From assembly GCF_036169555.1 (NCBI RefSeq), contig NZ_CP108032.1, positions 496,001 through 560,000 of the forward strand: DNA of 64,000 nt, read 5' to 3'. The notes below the pieces were generated by a model, which saw only the letters and a program-made list of their open reading frames with translations, made no database searches and had not been told where the DNA came from. Below are positions 8,500-16,569 of the stretch, one piece after another. Numbering within the stretch: position 1 is the first letter of the stretch; the number at the start of each line of letters is the position of its first letter. The DNA is from Streptomyces sp. NBC_00306 (GTDB lineage Bacteria; Actinomycetota; Actinomycetes; Streptomycetales; Streptomycetaceae). The position numbers and the translations under genes are program-made.

Positions 8500-8967
8500 A
8501 TGTCCGACGAAGCACGTGGCGACGACGTGTACCAGCCCGACGCGACGGAGAGCCAGAACCGTCCGACCGACGACCTCGACCTGGAGAACGCGATCGGCGA
8601 GCGGGATCTGGACGACATCGTCGAGGAAGGCTACTCACCGCCCGAGCGCCCGTTGGGTGTGGGGAAGTACGGCACCACCGGCGAGGAACAGCGGGAGGGT
8701 GAGTCCCTCGATCAGCGGCTCGCCCAGGAGACTCCGGACGTCGAACCGGAGCCGGGTGACGGGATCGGCGATCTGCCCCGCGGCGAGGGCGAGCCCATCG
8801 ACGACGAGGCGGGAGACGCCCGCTCCGGAAGGCTGACCCAGGACGGCTACGCGTCCCGTCAGTACAACGACGTGACGGCGCGGGACGTCGGCATCGACGG
8901 TGGCGCGGCGTCCGCGGAGGAAGCCGCGATGCACACGATTCCCGACGAGGAGGACGGCACCCCGTAG
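8500..8967 (+). CDS. DUF5709 family acidic protein (155 aa)
   Basis: The ATG at 8500 follows GAGGAG. The protein is very acidic and predicted disordered, with the motif ERDLDDIVEEGYSPPERPLGVGKYGTT and the later SGRLTQDGYASRQYNDVTARDVGIDGGAASAEEAAMH, both typical of the DUF5709 family of actinobacteria. It has no signal peptide or membrane segment. The role is unknown. It stands alone upstream of the YihY operon. Confidence 0.85.
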   Translation: MSDEARGDDVYQPDATESQNRPTDDLDLENAIGERDLDDIVEEGYSPPERPLGVGKYGTTGEEQREGESLDQRLAQETPDVEPEPGDGIGDLPRGEGEPIDDEAGDARSGRLTQDGYASRQYNDVTARDVGIDGGAASAEEAAMHTIPDEEDGTP

Positions 8968-9062
8968 CGGCTGCGGGCCCGCCGGGCATCCGCACGGCCG
9001 CCGCACGGCGGGACTTCTGCCGGGCAGGTGACTTCAGCGGTTTTGCGGTTACCCGTAACGGC

Positions 9063-10109
9063 ATGGCACGCATCTGGCACACCAAGGAACAGCCTCCGGC
9101 ACACCCCGAGGACCCCTCGGCGCAGACCGGCAACCCTCCTCCGGGTGAGTCCGAGGCGGCCCCGGACACTCCGGCGGAGCTGCCCAAGAAGTCGTGGTGG
9201 TCGGTGCTGCGCCGTACGGCCGCGGAGTTCAAGGACGACGAACTCGCGGACCGGGCCGCCGCGCTCACGTACTACGGAGTGCTCGCGCTGTTCCCGGCGC
9301 TGCTGGTGCTCGTGTCACTGCTCGGCGTCGCGGGGAAGTCCACGACGCAGTCGATTCTCGACAATCTCGAGAAGCTCACCCCCGGGTCGGCGCGCCAGAT
9401 CATCTCCGACGCCGTCGAGCAGCTCCAGGCCAGCAGCGGCACCGGATCGGTCCTGGCGATCGTCGGTCTGCTGGCGGCGCTGTGGTCGGCATCGGGCTAT
9501 GTGGCGGCGTTCATCCGCAGCTCCAACGCCGTCTACGACATCCCCGAGGGCCGTCCGGTCTGGAAGGTCACTCCCCTGCGCCTCGTCGTCACGGTGGTGC
9601 TGATGGTCCTGGCCTGCGCCAGCGCGCTGATCGTCGTGTTCACGGGCGGAATCGCCCGGCAGGTGGGCAGCGCCCTCGGCATCGGGGACACCGCGCTGAC
9701 GGTGTGGTCCATCGCGAAGTGGCCCGTCCTGGTGCTGCTGGTCACGATCATGATCGCGATCCTGTACTGGGCCTCCCCGAACGCGAAGGGGCGCGGTTTC
9801 AAGTGGGTCACGCCCGGCAGCTTCCTGGCCCTGCTGATCTGGATCGCGGCCTCCGCCGGCTTCGCCCTCTACGTGGCGAACTTCGCCTCCTACAACAAGA
9901 CCTACGGCACCCTCGCCGGCGTGATCGTCTTCCTGGTGTGGCTGTGGATCACCAATCTGGCGATCCTGCTCGGCCTGGAGTTCGACGCCGAGATGGCACG
10001 CGAGCGGGCCATCGTCGGCGGGCACCCCGCGGACGAGGAACCGTACGTCCAGCCCCGTGACACCCGGGCCTGGAGCGATGAGGAACGCCGCGAGATGGGC
10101 ACGGAGTGA
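9063..10109 (+). CDS. YihY/BrkB family inner-membrane protein
   Basis: A 348-aa integral membrane protein with a charged N-terminus (about 70 residues), then the family start FKDDELADRAAALTYYGVLALFPALLVLVSL, and further membrane segments up to about residue 315 (GTLAGVIVFLVWLWITNLAILLGLEFDAEM). The C-terminal tail is cytoplasmic and charged. The family was once called ribonuclease BN; its real function is not known. It is the first gene of a run of four whose stops and starts overlap, which ties it to a nucleotidyltransferase and a phosphoesterase. Confidence 0.85.
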   Translation: MARIWHTKEQPPAHPEDPSAQTGNPPPGESEAAPDTPAELPKKSWWSVLRRTAAEFKDDELADRAAALTYYGVLALFPALLVLVSLLGVAGKSTTQSILDNLEKLTPGSARQIISDAVEQLQASSGTGSVLAIVGLLAALWSASGYVAAFIRSSNAVYDIPEGRPVWKVTPLRLVVTVVLMVLACASALIVVFTGGIARQVGSALGIGDTALTVWSIAKWPVLVLLVTIMIAILYWASPNAKGRGFKWVTPGSFLALLIWIAASAGFALYVANFASYNKTYGTLAGVIVFLVWLWITNLAILLGLEFDAEMARERAIVGGHPADEEPYVQPRDTRAWSDEERREMGTE

Positions 10110-10177
10110 AGAGGGACCACGCCACAGGCCGGGAAGCCGACAGTTCCCGGCCGGCCGACGAGGAGGACGGTGCACTC

Positions 10178-10912
10178 GTGAGCAAGCACTCTCAGGACGC
10201 CACGCAGCTCGGCGACCGCGCGGAGCCGACCGGCCTGCACCTGGCCGTCGGCAGCCCGGCGACCGGTCTCCCCGCCGAAGCCGCCCAGGGCGCCGGCCGG
10301 CGGAGCAGCCCATGGCCCCTGCCGCCGGACCGTACGCAGGCCATCCTGGAAGCGACCAAGCACGTCGCCGCCCGGCTCAAGAGCGGCGGGCACCCGTTCG
10401 CCCTGGTGGGCAGCGTCGCCGCCTACGCGCACGGGGTGCCCGCGAGCTTCCAGCACGACGTGGACTTCTGCATCCTGCGCGAGGACGCCGAGGCGGTGAC
10501 CCAGGAGCTGGAGGCCGCGGGCGTCGAGGTCCGCACGCCTCCCGAGGACTGGCTGATCAAGGCGCGCAGCCACGGCGAGGAGATCGACCTGATCTTCGAG
10601 CTCGCCCAGCGACCCGTGACGCACGAGCTGCTGGACCGGGCGGAGATCCTGCCGGTGGACTCGGTCCGGATGCCGGTCCTCTCCCCGACCGACCTGGTGA
10701 GCAGCCTGATGGCCGCGTTCTCGGAGCACCACTGCGACTTCGGCGCCGTCCTGCCGATCGCCCGGACGCTGCGGGAGAAGATCGACTGGGACCGGCTGCG
10801 CCGGGACTACGAGGACGCTCCGATGCCCGATGCCTTCCTCTACCTTCTGGAACGTCTGGAGATCATCGACGAGCGGGGTACGGACACCGAGCAGGGGGAC
10901 GAGGACTCATGA
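10178..10912 (+). CDS. nucleotidyltransferase-fold protein
   Basis: The core around HPFALVGSVAAYAHG followed by HDVDFCIL gives the GS and DxD signature of the minimal nucleotidyltransferase fold; the next part (EIDLIFEL) supplies a third acidic residue. The GTG at 10178 was chosen for its GAGGAGG site. A GTG at 10106 that overlaps the stop of the YihY gene (GTGA) is in frame and would add 24 polar residues. The substrate is unknown; such proteins modify nucleotides, RNA or antibiotics, or act as toxins. It is coupled (ATGA) to the BON-like gene. Confidence 0.75.
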   Translation: MSKHSQDATQLGDRAEPTGLHLAVGSPATGLPAEAAQGAGRRSSPWPLPPDRTQAILEATKHVAARLKSGGHPFALVGSVAAYAHGVPASFQHDVDFCILREDAEAVTQELEAAGVEVRTPPEDWLIKARSHGEEIDLIFELAQRPVTHELLDRAEILPVDSVRMPVLSPTDLVSSLMAAFSEHHCDFGAVLPIARTLREKIDWDRLRRDYEDAPMPDAFLYLLERLEIIDERGTDTEQGDEDS

Positions 10913-11163
10913 GCCACACGGATACCGCCGAGTACCGCATCGCCCATCTGCGCGAGCGGCTGGCGAAGGGATCCGCCGCGGAGATGGGCGTGCGGATCGA
11001 GATGCGCGGCGACAGCGTCCTGCTGTCCGGCAGCGTGCCGAGCGCCGCCTGCCGCGACGAGATCCTGCGTATCGCCGAGGACGAGCTCTCGGGGCTGCCC
11101 GTCCGTGAGGACCTGGTGGTGGTGTGTGCCACCGCCCCCGACCACCCCGAGGAGCTGGCGTGA
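10909..11163 (+). CDS. small BON-like domain protein (84 aa)
   Basis: The ATG overlaps the stop of the nucleotidyltransferase gene (ATGA). The 84-aa protein has a basic helix, then beta strands MGVRIEMRGDSVLLSGSV, a helix (SAACRDEILRIAEDEL), and VREDLVVV, which is the alpha/beta order of a BON-like domain. BON domains bind membranes or partner proteins; here there is no signal peptide, so it should be cytoplasmic. Assignment rests on pattern only. Confidence 0.65.
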   Translation: MSHTDTAEYRIAHLRERLAKGSAAEMGVRIEMRGDSVLLSGSVPSAACRDEILRIAEDELSGLPVREDLVVVCATAPDHPEELA

Positions 11164-11936
11164 TCCGCGTAGCAGCAGTCGGCGACATCCATATGGCCCC
11201 GGACAGCGCCGGCGTGCTCCGCCCCGCTTTCGAGACGCTGGGCGAGTGCGCGGATCTGCTGCTCCTCGCCGGGGACCTGACACGGCACGGGACGCTCGAC
11301 GAGGCCGCCGTCGTGGCCCGGGAGGTGGCCGGCCTCGACGTGCCCGTGGTGGCCGTGCTGGGCAATCACGACTACCACAGCGATCTCCAGACCGAGATCG
11401 CTCACCTGCTCGGCGAGGCTGGCGTCACCGTGCTGGAAGGCGACGGCACGGTGCTCGACATCGGCGGTGTACGCGTCGGGATCGCCGGGACCAAGGGCTT
11501 CGGCGGGGGCTTCGCGGGACGCGAGGGCGGCGATTTCGGCGAACCCGAGATGAAGGACTTCATCCGCCTGACGAAACGCTGCTCGGCGGAACTGCGGCGC
11601 TCCCTGGAGGATCTGGAGGCGCGCGGCTGCACCGTACGGATCGCGCTGACGCACTACGCGCCGGTGGCGGACACGCTGGCGGGCGAGCCGCTGGAGATCT
11701 TCCCCTTCCTCGGCAGCTATCTGCTGGCGGAGGCGATGGACGCCGCGGGCGCCGACCTCGCGGTCCACGGGCACGCGCATCACGGCGCCGAACACGGGAT
11801 GACCAGCGGCGGTGTACGGGTGCGCAATGTCGCCCAGCCGGTGATCGGCAGGGCCTTCGCCGTCTACCACCTGGCCGTCCACGACGATGATGCGCAGGCC
11901 CGCGCCGCGAGCACAGGAGCGGGCGCCCTCCACTGA
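11160..11936 (+). CDS. metallophosphoesterase
   Basis: Calcineurin-like phosphoesterase of 258 aa. The metal-binding motifs appear in order: GDIHM (residues 8-12), AGDLT, GNHDYHS, an isolated His in LTHYAP, and GHAHHG near the C-terminus. The GTG start overlaps the stop of the BON-like gene (GTGA). It has no signal peptide, so it is cytoplasmic. Family members cleave cyclic nucleotides or other phosphodiesters; the substrate is open, but coupling to a nucleotidyltransferase suggests that one may undo the other's product. Confidence 0.8.
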   Translation: MIRVAAVGDIHMAPDSAGVLRPAFETLGECADLLLLAGDLTRHGTLDEAAVVAREVAGLDVPVVAVLGNHDYHSDLQTEIAHLLGEAGVTVLEGDGTVLDIGGVRVGIAGTKGFGGGFAGREGGDFGEPEMKDFIRLTKRCSAELRRSLEDLEARGCTVRIALTHYAPVADTLAGEPLEIFPFLGSYLLAEAMDAAGADLAVHGHAHHGAEHGMTSGGVRVRNVAQPVIGRAFAVYHLAVHDDDAQARAASTGAGALH

Positions 11937-12102
11937 GGCCGCCGTGCAGCCGTCGCGACCATGGATACGCCGGAACTCCCCGAACCGGCCGTGGTGATCG
12001 ACGCCATTGGGCCCCGGGGGCCGGTTCGCACCTGCGTGACCGCTCCTGGCACCGAGGCCGCGGTCGGCATGAGGCACATCACATGCCGGAACGGTGAATA
12101 CC

Positions 12103-12127
12103 GGAACAACGGGGGCCGGCCGCCCGT
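12103..12127 (+). promoter_or_regulatory. ECF-sigma-like promoter of the candidate sRNA
   Basis: GGAAC at 12103-12107 and CGTT at 12124-12127 are 16 bases apart, the layout of SigE/SigR-type ECF promoters. A second CCGGAAC lies 14 bases upstream (12087-12093). The start site would be near 12133. Confidence 0.4.
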
Positions 12128-12132
12128 TGAGC

Positions 12133-12295
12133 GGTATGTGGCTGCGGAGGGGACAGTGTCCCCGGGCCCTACCTACAGCCCATGGGGAAGATCGTTCGGC
12201 TGAAGCCCCATGGAGCCTTTCGCCGCGAGGCGACCGCCCTCCGTGTCCACCTCATACCGCCCCGGCTGGATTCCCCCCTCCAGCCGGGGCTTCCT
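12133..12295 (+). ncRNA. candidate structured small RNA
   Basis: Between the phosphoesterase gene and the next gene there is a run of plus-strand structures without a convincing coding frame: the perfect palindrome GGGGACAGTGTCCCC (12149-12163), a CATGGGG/CCCCATG pair around 12180-12213, and a strong terminator hairpin at 12260-12289. With the ECF-like promoter at 12103-12127 they would give an RNA of about 160 nt. No known RNA family was recognised. A small ORF from the ATG at 12182 reads through the terminator and has no ribosome binding site. Confidence 0.35.
12260..12289 (+). terminator. rho-independent terminator
   Basis: CCCCGGCTGGA (12260-12270) and TCCAGCCGGGG (12279-12289) form a perfect 11-bp stem with an 8-base loop, followed by the T-rich CTTCCTCTTTCC on the plus strand. 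The tail fixes the orientation. The closest annotated plus-strand gene ends 324 bases upstream, which is why a separate transcript is proposed. Confidence 0.8.
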
Positions 12296-12317
12296 CTTTC
12301 CCGATGCGGCCCGCTCC

Positions 12318-12536
12318 TCAGGGATGCGGCCAGTCGTCGACTCCGCCGCCACGCCACTCGATCAGATCCGTGTCGGACAGATCGATCACCTCGTCCTGGG
12401 CACCGAGTTCCTTGCGCAGCAGTTCCGCCAGGTCGCCGCGGCCGTGCGCGAGGCCGGCGATCTGTCCGTGGATGGTCACTCTTCGGCCGCCGCTGGGCGA
12501 CGGAGGGTGAACGATGACCGGTGGGTGAGGAGGCAT
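12318..12536 (-). CDS. small hypothetical protein (72 aa)
   Basis: The minus frame encodes a Pro-rich N-terminus and then RRVTIHGQIAGLAHGRGDLAELLRKELGA, with the acidic tail DLSDTDLIEWRGGGVDDWP. The regular helix and the WRGGG ending look like a short conserved Streptomyces protein. The ATG at 12536 has GGAGG only one base away, so the exact start is uncertain. No function is known. Confidence 0.5.
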   Translation of the reverse strand: MPPHPPVIVHPPSPSGGRRVTIHGQIAGLAHGRGDLAELLRKELGAQDEVIDLSDTDLIEWRGGGVDDWPHP

Positions 12537-12668
12537 GCCTCCACCGTGCCTCGCACGGAGCGCGAATGCATCCCGGACGCCACAACCCGTTGAGTCCTGC
12601 AACCCGATGAGTCCGGCGCACGGCGGCAGTCCTATGGAGGAGACCGAACCGACGTCTGGAGCCCGGAC

Positions 12669-13232
12669 ATGCGCGACCTGATCATCACCGAGAACATCAC
12701 GCTCGACGGCGTCATCGATGCGGCAGAGGGCTGGTTCGGGCCGGCCGGGGTCGACGCGGAGGCGGACCGGTCCGACATCGAGGCAGCACTCGGCACCCAT
12801 ATGGCGGCCGCCGACGCGCTTCTCGTCGGGCGGGTCACCTTCGAGGAGATGCGAGGCTTCTGGCCCCGCCGGACCGACGACACGACAGGCGTGTCGGGCT
12901 ACCTCAACTCGGTGTCCAAGTACGTGGTGTCCGGCACCCTGGACGATCCCGAGTGGGACCGCACCACCGTTCTGCGCGGCGGCCTCATGGAGGAGGTGGA
13001 GGCGCTGAAGTCCGCTCCGGGCAAGGACATCGTCACCACCGGCAGCATGACCCTGGTGCGTGAACTCGTCGGGACAGGACTCGTCGACGAGTACCGGCTA
13101 TTCGTGTACCCGGTCGTCATCGGCCACGGGCAGCGTCTCTTCGAGGACGCCGAGAAGGTCCCGCGGCTGCGCCTGGTCGAGACACGGCAGTTCAACTCCG
13201 GTGTACTGCTGCTGCGTTACCGGACCGCATAG
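12669..13232 (+). CDS. dihydrofolate-reductase-fold (RibD C-terminal-like) protein
   Basis: A 187-aa protein with the RibD C-terminal/DHFR fold: LIITENITLDGVIDA at the start, LLVGRVTFEEMRGFWP (NADPH-binding region), KDIVTTGSMTLVRELVGTGLVDEYRLFVYPVVIGHGQRLF, and a final strand. GGAG precedes the ATG. Such proteins are common in actinobacteria as probable NADPH-dependent reductases; the substrate is unknown and it is not the housekeeping DHFR. A single gene. Confidence 0.8.
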   Translation: MRDLIITENITLDGVIDAAEGWFGPAGVDAEADRSDIEAALGTHMAAADALLVGRVTFEEMRGFWPRRTDDTTGVSGYLNSVSKYVVSGTLDDPEWDRTTVLRGGLMEEVEALKSAPGKDIVTTGSMTLVRELVGTGLVDEYRLFVYPVVIGHGQRLFEDAEKVPRLRLVETRQFNSGVLLLRYRTA

Positions 13233-13430
13233 CAACGAGCGGCGCCGGGGACGGCGAGCGCGGCAGGAGCCGCCGACCGGGGGCTGTTCCTCGGTCCCCG
13301 GGGCACGGGAACCGGTCGTGACGGAATTGTGTCTGCCCTGGGGAGAGCAAGTGGGCTACCGTGCGGCGGTCGCGTTCCGTGCGACCACGCCCCGGACATA
13401 CGGCGGGAGCACTTGCGGCAAGGGGGACGG

Positions 13431-15059
13431 ATGAACGCGTGGACAGTGCCCGGGTACACGGAGACCCGTGAGCTGGGTTCCGGCGCCAGCGGGCGGGTCG
13501 TCCTGGCCGTCCATGACGCGACCGGCGTTCCGGTGGCCGTCAAGTACCTCAGCGAGACCCTGCGGACGGACACCGCCTTCGTCCAGGACTTCCGCTCCGA
13601 GGCCCGGCTGCTCGGCGGTCTCGACTCGCCGTACGTCGTCGGCCTGTACGAGTACGTCGAAGCCCCGCACGGCGCCGCCATCGTGATGGAGCTCGTCGAC
13701 GGTGTCGCCCTGCGCACGCTGCTGCTCCGCGAGGGCGCCACCGGGCCCGAGGCCGCACTGGTGGTCCTCAAGGGCTCCCTGCTGGGGCTGGCCGCGGCGC
13801 ACCGCGCGGGGGTCGTCCACCGTGACTACAAGCCGGAGAACGTCCTGGTCGCCGCGGACGGAACGTCCAAGCTGGTCGACTTCGGTATCGCGGCGGGCCG
13901 TGGCACCACCCCCGGGGTGGCCGGGACCCCCGCGTACATGGCGCCGGAGCAGTGGAACGGGGAACCCGCCTCTCCGGCCGCCGATGTCTACGCGGCGACC
14001 GCGACCTTCTACGAATGCCTGACCGGACACAAGCCGTTCACCGGCGAGAACTTCGCCGAACTGGCCCTTCAGCACATCGGCGCGCCGGTCCCCGACGACG
14101 ACGCCCCCGAACCGGTACGGCCGCTGATCCGGCGCGGACTGGCGAAGACCCCGGAGGAACGCCCGGAGAACGCGGCGGCGTTCGTGAACGAGCTGGAGGA
14201 CGTCGCCCGGGCCGCGTACGGCGAGGACTGGGAAGAGCGGGGTCAGCGCCGGCTCGCCGCGCTGGCCGCCCTGCTGCCGCTGCTGTTCCCCTCCGCCGGC
14301 GGACAATCGGCGGGAACGACGGCGGTGGCCACGACGGCGCTCGGCGGAGGCCGGGCCGGCAGCTGGAAACCCGGTCTCCGGGGCATCCTGACCGGTGTCG
14401 CCGCCATCGTCATCGGGATACTGGTCGTGGTGGCCGCGGATGCCACGGGCGGCGGCGTCCCACCGGTGACGGCCCAGTCTCTCGCCACCACCAGTGCCCG
14501 GCCCGGCACGACCGTCTGGCCGAGCGAGGCCCCGTCCCCGTCGGCGAGTCCCTCCGTGTCCGCATCCGCCTCGCCGTCCGCCACGGACTCCCCGTCCCCA
14601 TCACCGACGGACACCGCGAGCGGCGGAGCCGTCACCCCCACGCCCGTCGTGGATCCGCCCACCACTCCCCCGAGCCCACCGACCGCGGACCCCACGACCG
14701 CCGCACCCACACCCTCGGAGCCCACCACGGCTCCGCTGAGGGTCAAGTCCGTGTCCGTCACCGGCCTGCGCCAGGTGTCGACCACGGGCGGCGTCGCGTC
14801 GGTGGACGTCGCCACCGACGGAACGGGACCCGTCACCGTCGTCATCACCTGGTTCACGGGAGACACCCAAGGGCTACTCGGCGTCCCGGACGGGTCGCAG
14901 ACCTTCGAGCGCAGCGGCGCGACGCAGTACACGCTGACGCTGGACCACACCTTCCAGGGGCGGGGCTGCTACTGGGGAGTGCGGGCGTCGACCAACCCGG
15001 CGGCCGCCTCCGGCAGTTCCTCCCAGCAGGTCTTCATCCGGCGGTGCACGATCTCATGA
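13431..15059 (+). CDS. transmembrane Ser/Thr protein kinase with Pro-rich stalk and outer beta domain
   Basis: 542 aa. The kinase domain covers about residues 8-270: glycine loop GSGASGRV (16-23), Lys38 in VAVKYL, catalytic HRDYKPEN (Tyr where most kinases have Leu), DFGIA, and the APE-like MAPEQW. A membrane helix lies near 320-345, then a Ser/Pro/Thr-rich stalk (about 365-435) and a C-terminal beta-sandwich-like domain outside the cell. This is the PASTA-less PknB type. It is coupled by ATGA to the next membrane gene, a likely substrate or partner. Confidence 0.85.
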   Translation: MNAWTVPGYTETRELGSGASGRVVLAVHDATGVPVAVKYLSETLRTDTAFVQDFRSEARLLGGLDSPYVVGLYEYVEAPHGAAIVMELVDGVALRTLLLREGATGPEAALVVLKGSLLGLAAAHRAGVVHRDYKPENVLVAADGTSKLVDFGIAAGRGTTPGVAGTPAYMAPEQWNGEPASPAADVYAATATFYECLTGHKPFTGENFAELALQHIGAPVPDDDAPEPVRPLIRRGLAKTPEERPENAAAFVNELEDVARAAYGEDWEERGQRRLAALAALLPLLFPSAGGQSAGTTAVATTALGGGRAGSWKPGLRGILTGVAAIVIGILVVVAADATGGGVPPVTAQSLATTSARPGTTVWPSEAPSPSASPSVSASASPSATDSPSPSPTDTASGGAVTPTPVVDPPTTPPSPPTADPTTAAPTPSEPTTAPLRVKSVSVTGLRQVSTTGGVASVDVATDGTGPVTVVITWFTGDTQGLLGVPDGSQTFERSGATQYTLTLDHTFQGRGCYWGVRASTNPAAASGSSSQQVFIRRCTIS

Positions 15060-15826
15060 ACGACGACCGAACCCACCGTCTCCGTGACCACGACGGAGGA
15101 CCCGGCTCCGAGGGCGGCCATGACCGTTCAGAGGTCGGACGAGGCCACGACGACGGCGGCGACGAGTACAGCGCGACCGCGCTCGGCAGCCAGTGGTTCG
15201 AACGCCCCGAACCCGAACACGAACCCGAGACCGGCACCGAGAGGGCGACCCTGGTCCAGCGTGTGCGGCCGGACGCGGAGCCCGACCGGGTGGAGGGAGA
15301 GGTCCTGCGCTTCGGGCCGGGCGTGACGGCGCTCGCCCGCAACTGCGTCCCCCACAACTCCACGGCCGCGGTCTGGCACGGCGGCACCCTGGCGGGACTG
15401 CCCGAGAACGGCCGGCCTCCCGAGAAGCCCCGCCGCGGCGGCCTCCGCCGGTACACCCTGGCGGGCGTGGTGCTGCTGGCGGTTCTCGTCTTCCTCGCCT
15501 GGCAGCGCTTCGGGCCCGGTCTCGCCGTGCAGGACGTGTCCGTCCGTACGGTCACCGAGGGTCCCGGCTGCGACGGCACGGCCGATGTGGTGGGCGTGGT
15601 GGACACCAACGGCCGGCCGGGCACCCTCACCTACCGCTGGGTGCGGAGCGACGGCACCACATCGGGACTGCTGACCGAGAAGCTGACGCGCGGCCAGGAG
15701 CGGGCGCGTCTGCATCTGCTGTGGACGTTCCACGGGTCCGGGGAGTACCGCGCCCGGGCGGAACTGCGGATCGTCTCACCGTCCCCGCGCACGGCGGACG
15801 TCCGGTTCGCATACAGCTGCCCCTGA
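15056..15826 (+). CDS. single-pass membrane protein with kinase-like outer domain
   Basis: 256 aa, start overlapping the kinase stop (ATGA). An acidic, His-rich cytoplasmic N-terminus of about 130 residues is followed by one membrane helix (about 138-155, YTLAGVVLLAVLVFLAW). The C-terminal 100 residues begin VQDVSVRTVTEG and end in a Cys, laid out like the kinase C-terminal domain (KSVSVTGLRQ...). The shared outer domain suggests that both proteins sense the same signal; the Ser/Thr-bearing cytoplasmic tail is a possible substrate. This is inference. Confidence 0.75.
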   Translation: MNDDRTHRLRDHDGGPGSEGGHDRSEVGRGHDDGGDEYSATALGSQWFERPEPEHEPETGTERATLVQRVRPDAEPDRVEGEVLRFGPGVTALARNCVPHNSTAAVWHGGTLAGLPENGRPPEKPRRGGLRRYTLAGVVLLAVLVFLAWQRFGPGLAVQDVSVRTVTEGPGCDGTADVVGVVDTNGRPGTLTYRWVRSDGTTSGLLTEKLTRGQERARLHLLWTFHGSGEYRARAELRIVSPSPRTADVRFAYSCP

Positions 15827-15902
15827 CGGGAACCGGCGGTGACCGGCGGGCGGTTCACGGGTGGCAGCGTCGACGGTCGCAGGGGTCAGGTGGATTGCGG
15901 GG

Positions 15903-16439
15903 TCAGGCGCGCCCGTACTCGTACCGCACGCGGCTGAGGTACATCTCGTCGGTCACCACGGACACCGTCCGGCGCAGCCTGTCGCCGGCCCGTACGACGG
16001 TGTCGGCGATCTGCGTGTCGCCGTCGTCCAGCCGCAGTCGGACGTCGCCGTACCGGTAGCCGGCCGCGGAGGCCGGTTCGGTCACGGGATCGTGCAGCAG
16101 GAGGTGGCTCCCGGCCGGGGTGGTGACGATCCGGCCGTCGAACGGCAGGGCCTTGGCTTCGAGGACACCCTCCTCGCAGAACCACTCCACCTCGGCCGTA
16201 CCCGATTCCGTGAAGGTGTCGTCGTCACCGATGTCCAGGGTCAGTCCCGCCGCCGGTTCCAGGGGCGGTTCCGCATCGAACGTCTCGCCGGCGAGCCACT
16301 TGCGCAGGAGCAGTTCCAGGTCCAGCCGGGTGCCGCCGATCACCGCGTCCATCCTGATCTCGTCCTCGGACTCGTATGCCACGTCGGGGTCGTGGGAGAC
16401 CGCCCCGAGCAGTTTCCAGCGTCCCGTGAAGTCCGTCAT
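15903..16439 (-). CDS. hypothetical protein (178 aa)
   Basis: An acidic cytoplasmic protein starting MTDFTGRWKLLGAVSHDP, built mostly of predicted beta strands (LDLELLLRKWL, GLTLDIGDDDTFTESG, VRLRLDDGDTQIADTVV). The alternating strands suggest a small beta-barrel, perhaps lipocalin-like, but no family motif was recognised. It is a single gene, upstream of the glucanase terminator and on the same strand. Confidence 0.65.
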   Translation of the reverse strand: MTDFTGRWKLLGAVSHDPDVAYESEDEIRMDAVIGGTRLDLELLLRKWLAGETFDAEPPLEPAAGLTLDIGDDDTFTESGTAEVEWFCEEGVLEAKALPFDGRIVTTPAGSHLLLHDPVTEPASAAGYRYGDVRLRLDDGDTQIADTVVRAGDRLRRTVSVVTDEMYLSRVRYEYGRA

Positions 16440-16520
16440 GCCGTTCGCCCCGTCCGTAGGTGTCCTCCTTCGGGAGATCCACCATAGAACCTGGGTACGA
16501 CAGTGGCGGACGGGCCGGAA

Positions 16521-16551
16521 GGCCCTGTCCGGCCGTTCTCCGGACAGGGCC
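16521..16551. terminator. terminator after the glucanase gene
   Basis: GGCCCTGTCCGG (16521-16532) and CCGGACAGGGCC (16540-16551) form a perfect 12-bp stem with a 7-base loop, 18 bases past the stop of the minus-strand glucanase gene. Confidence 0.8.
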
Positions 16552-16569
16552 CAGGGGGGCGGACAGGCC

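Noticed and set aside
12182..12517. ORF starting MGKIVRLKPHGAF
   Set aside because: No ribosome binding site; it reads through the terminator hairpin and becomes Arg-rich over the minus-strand gene.
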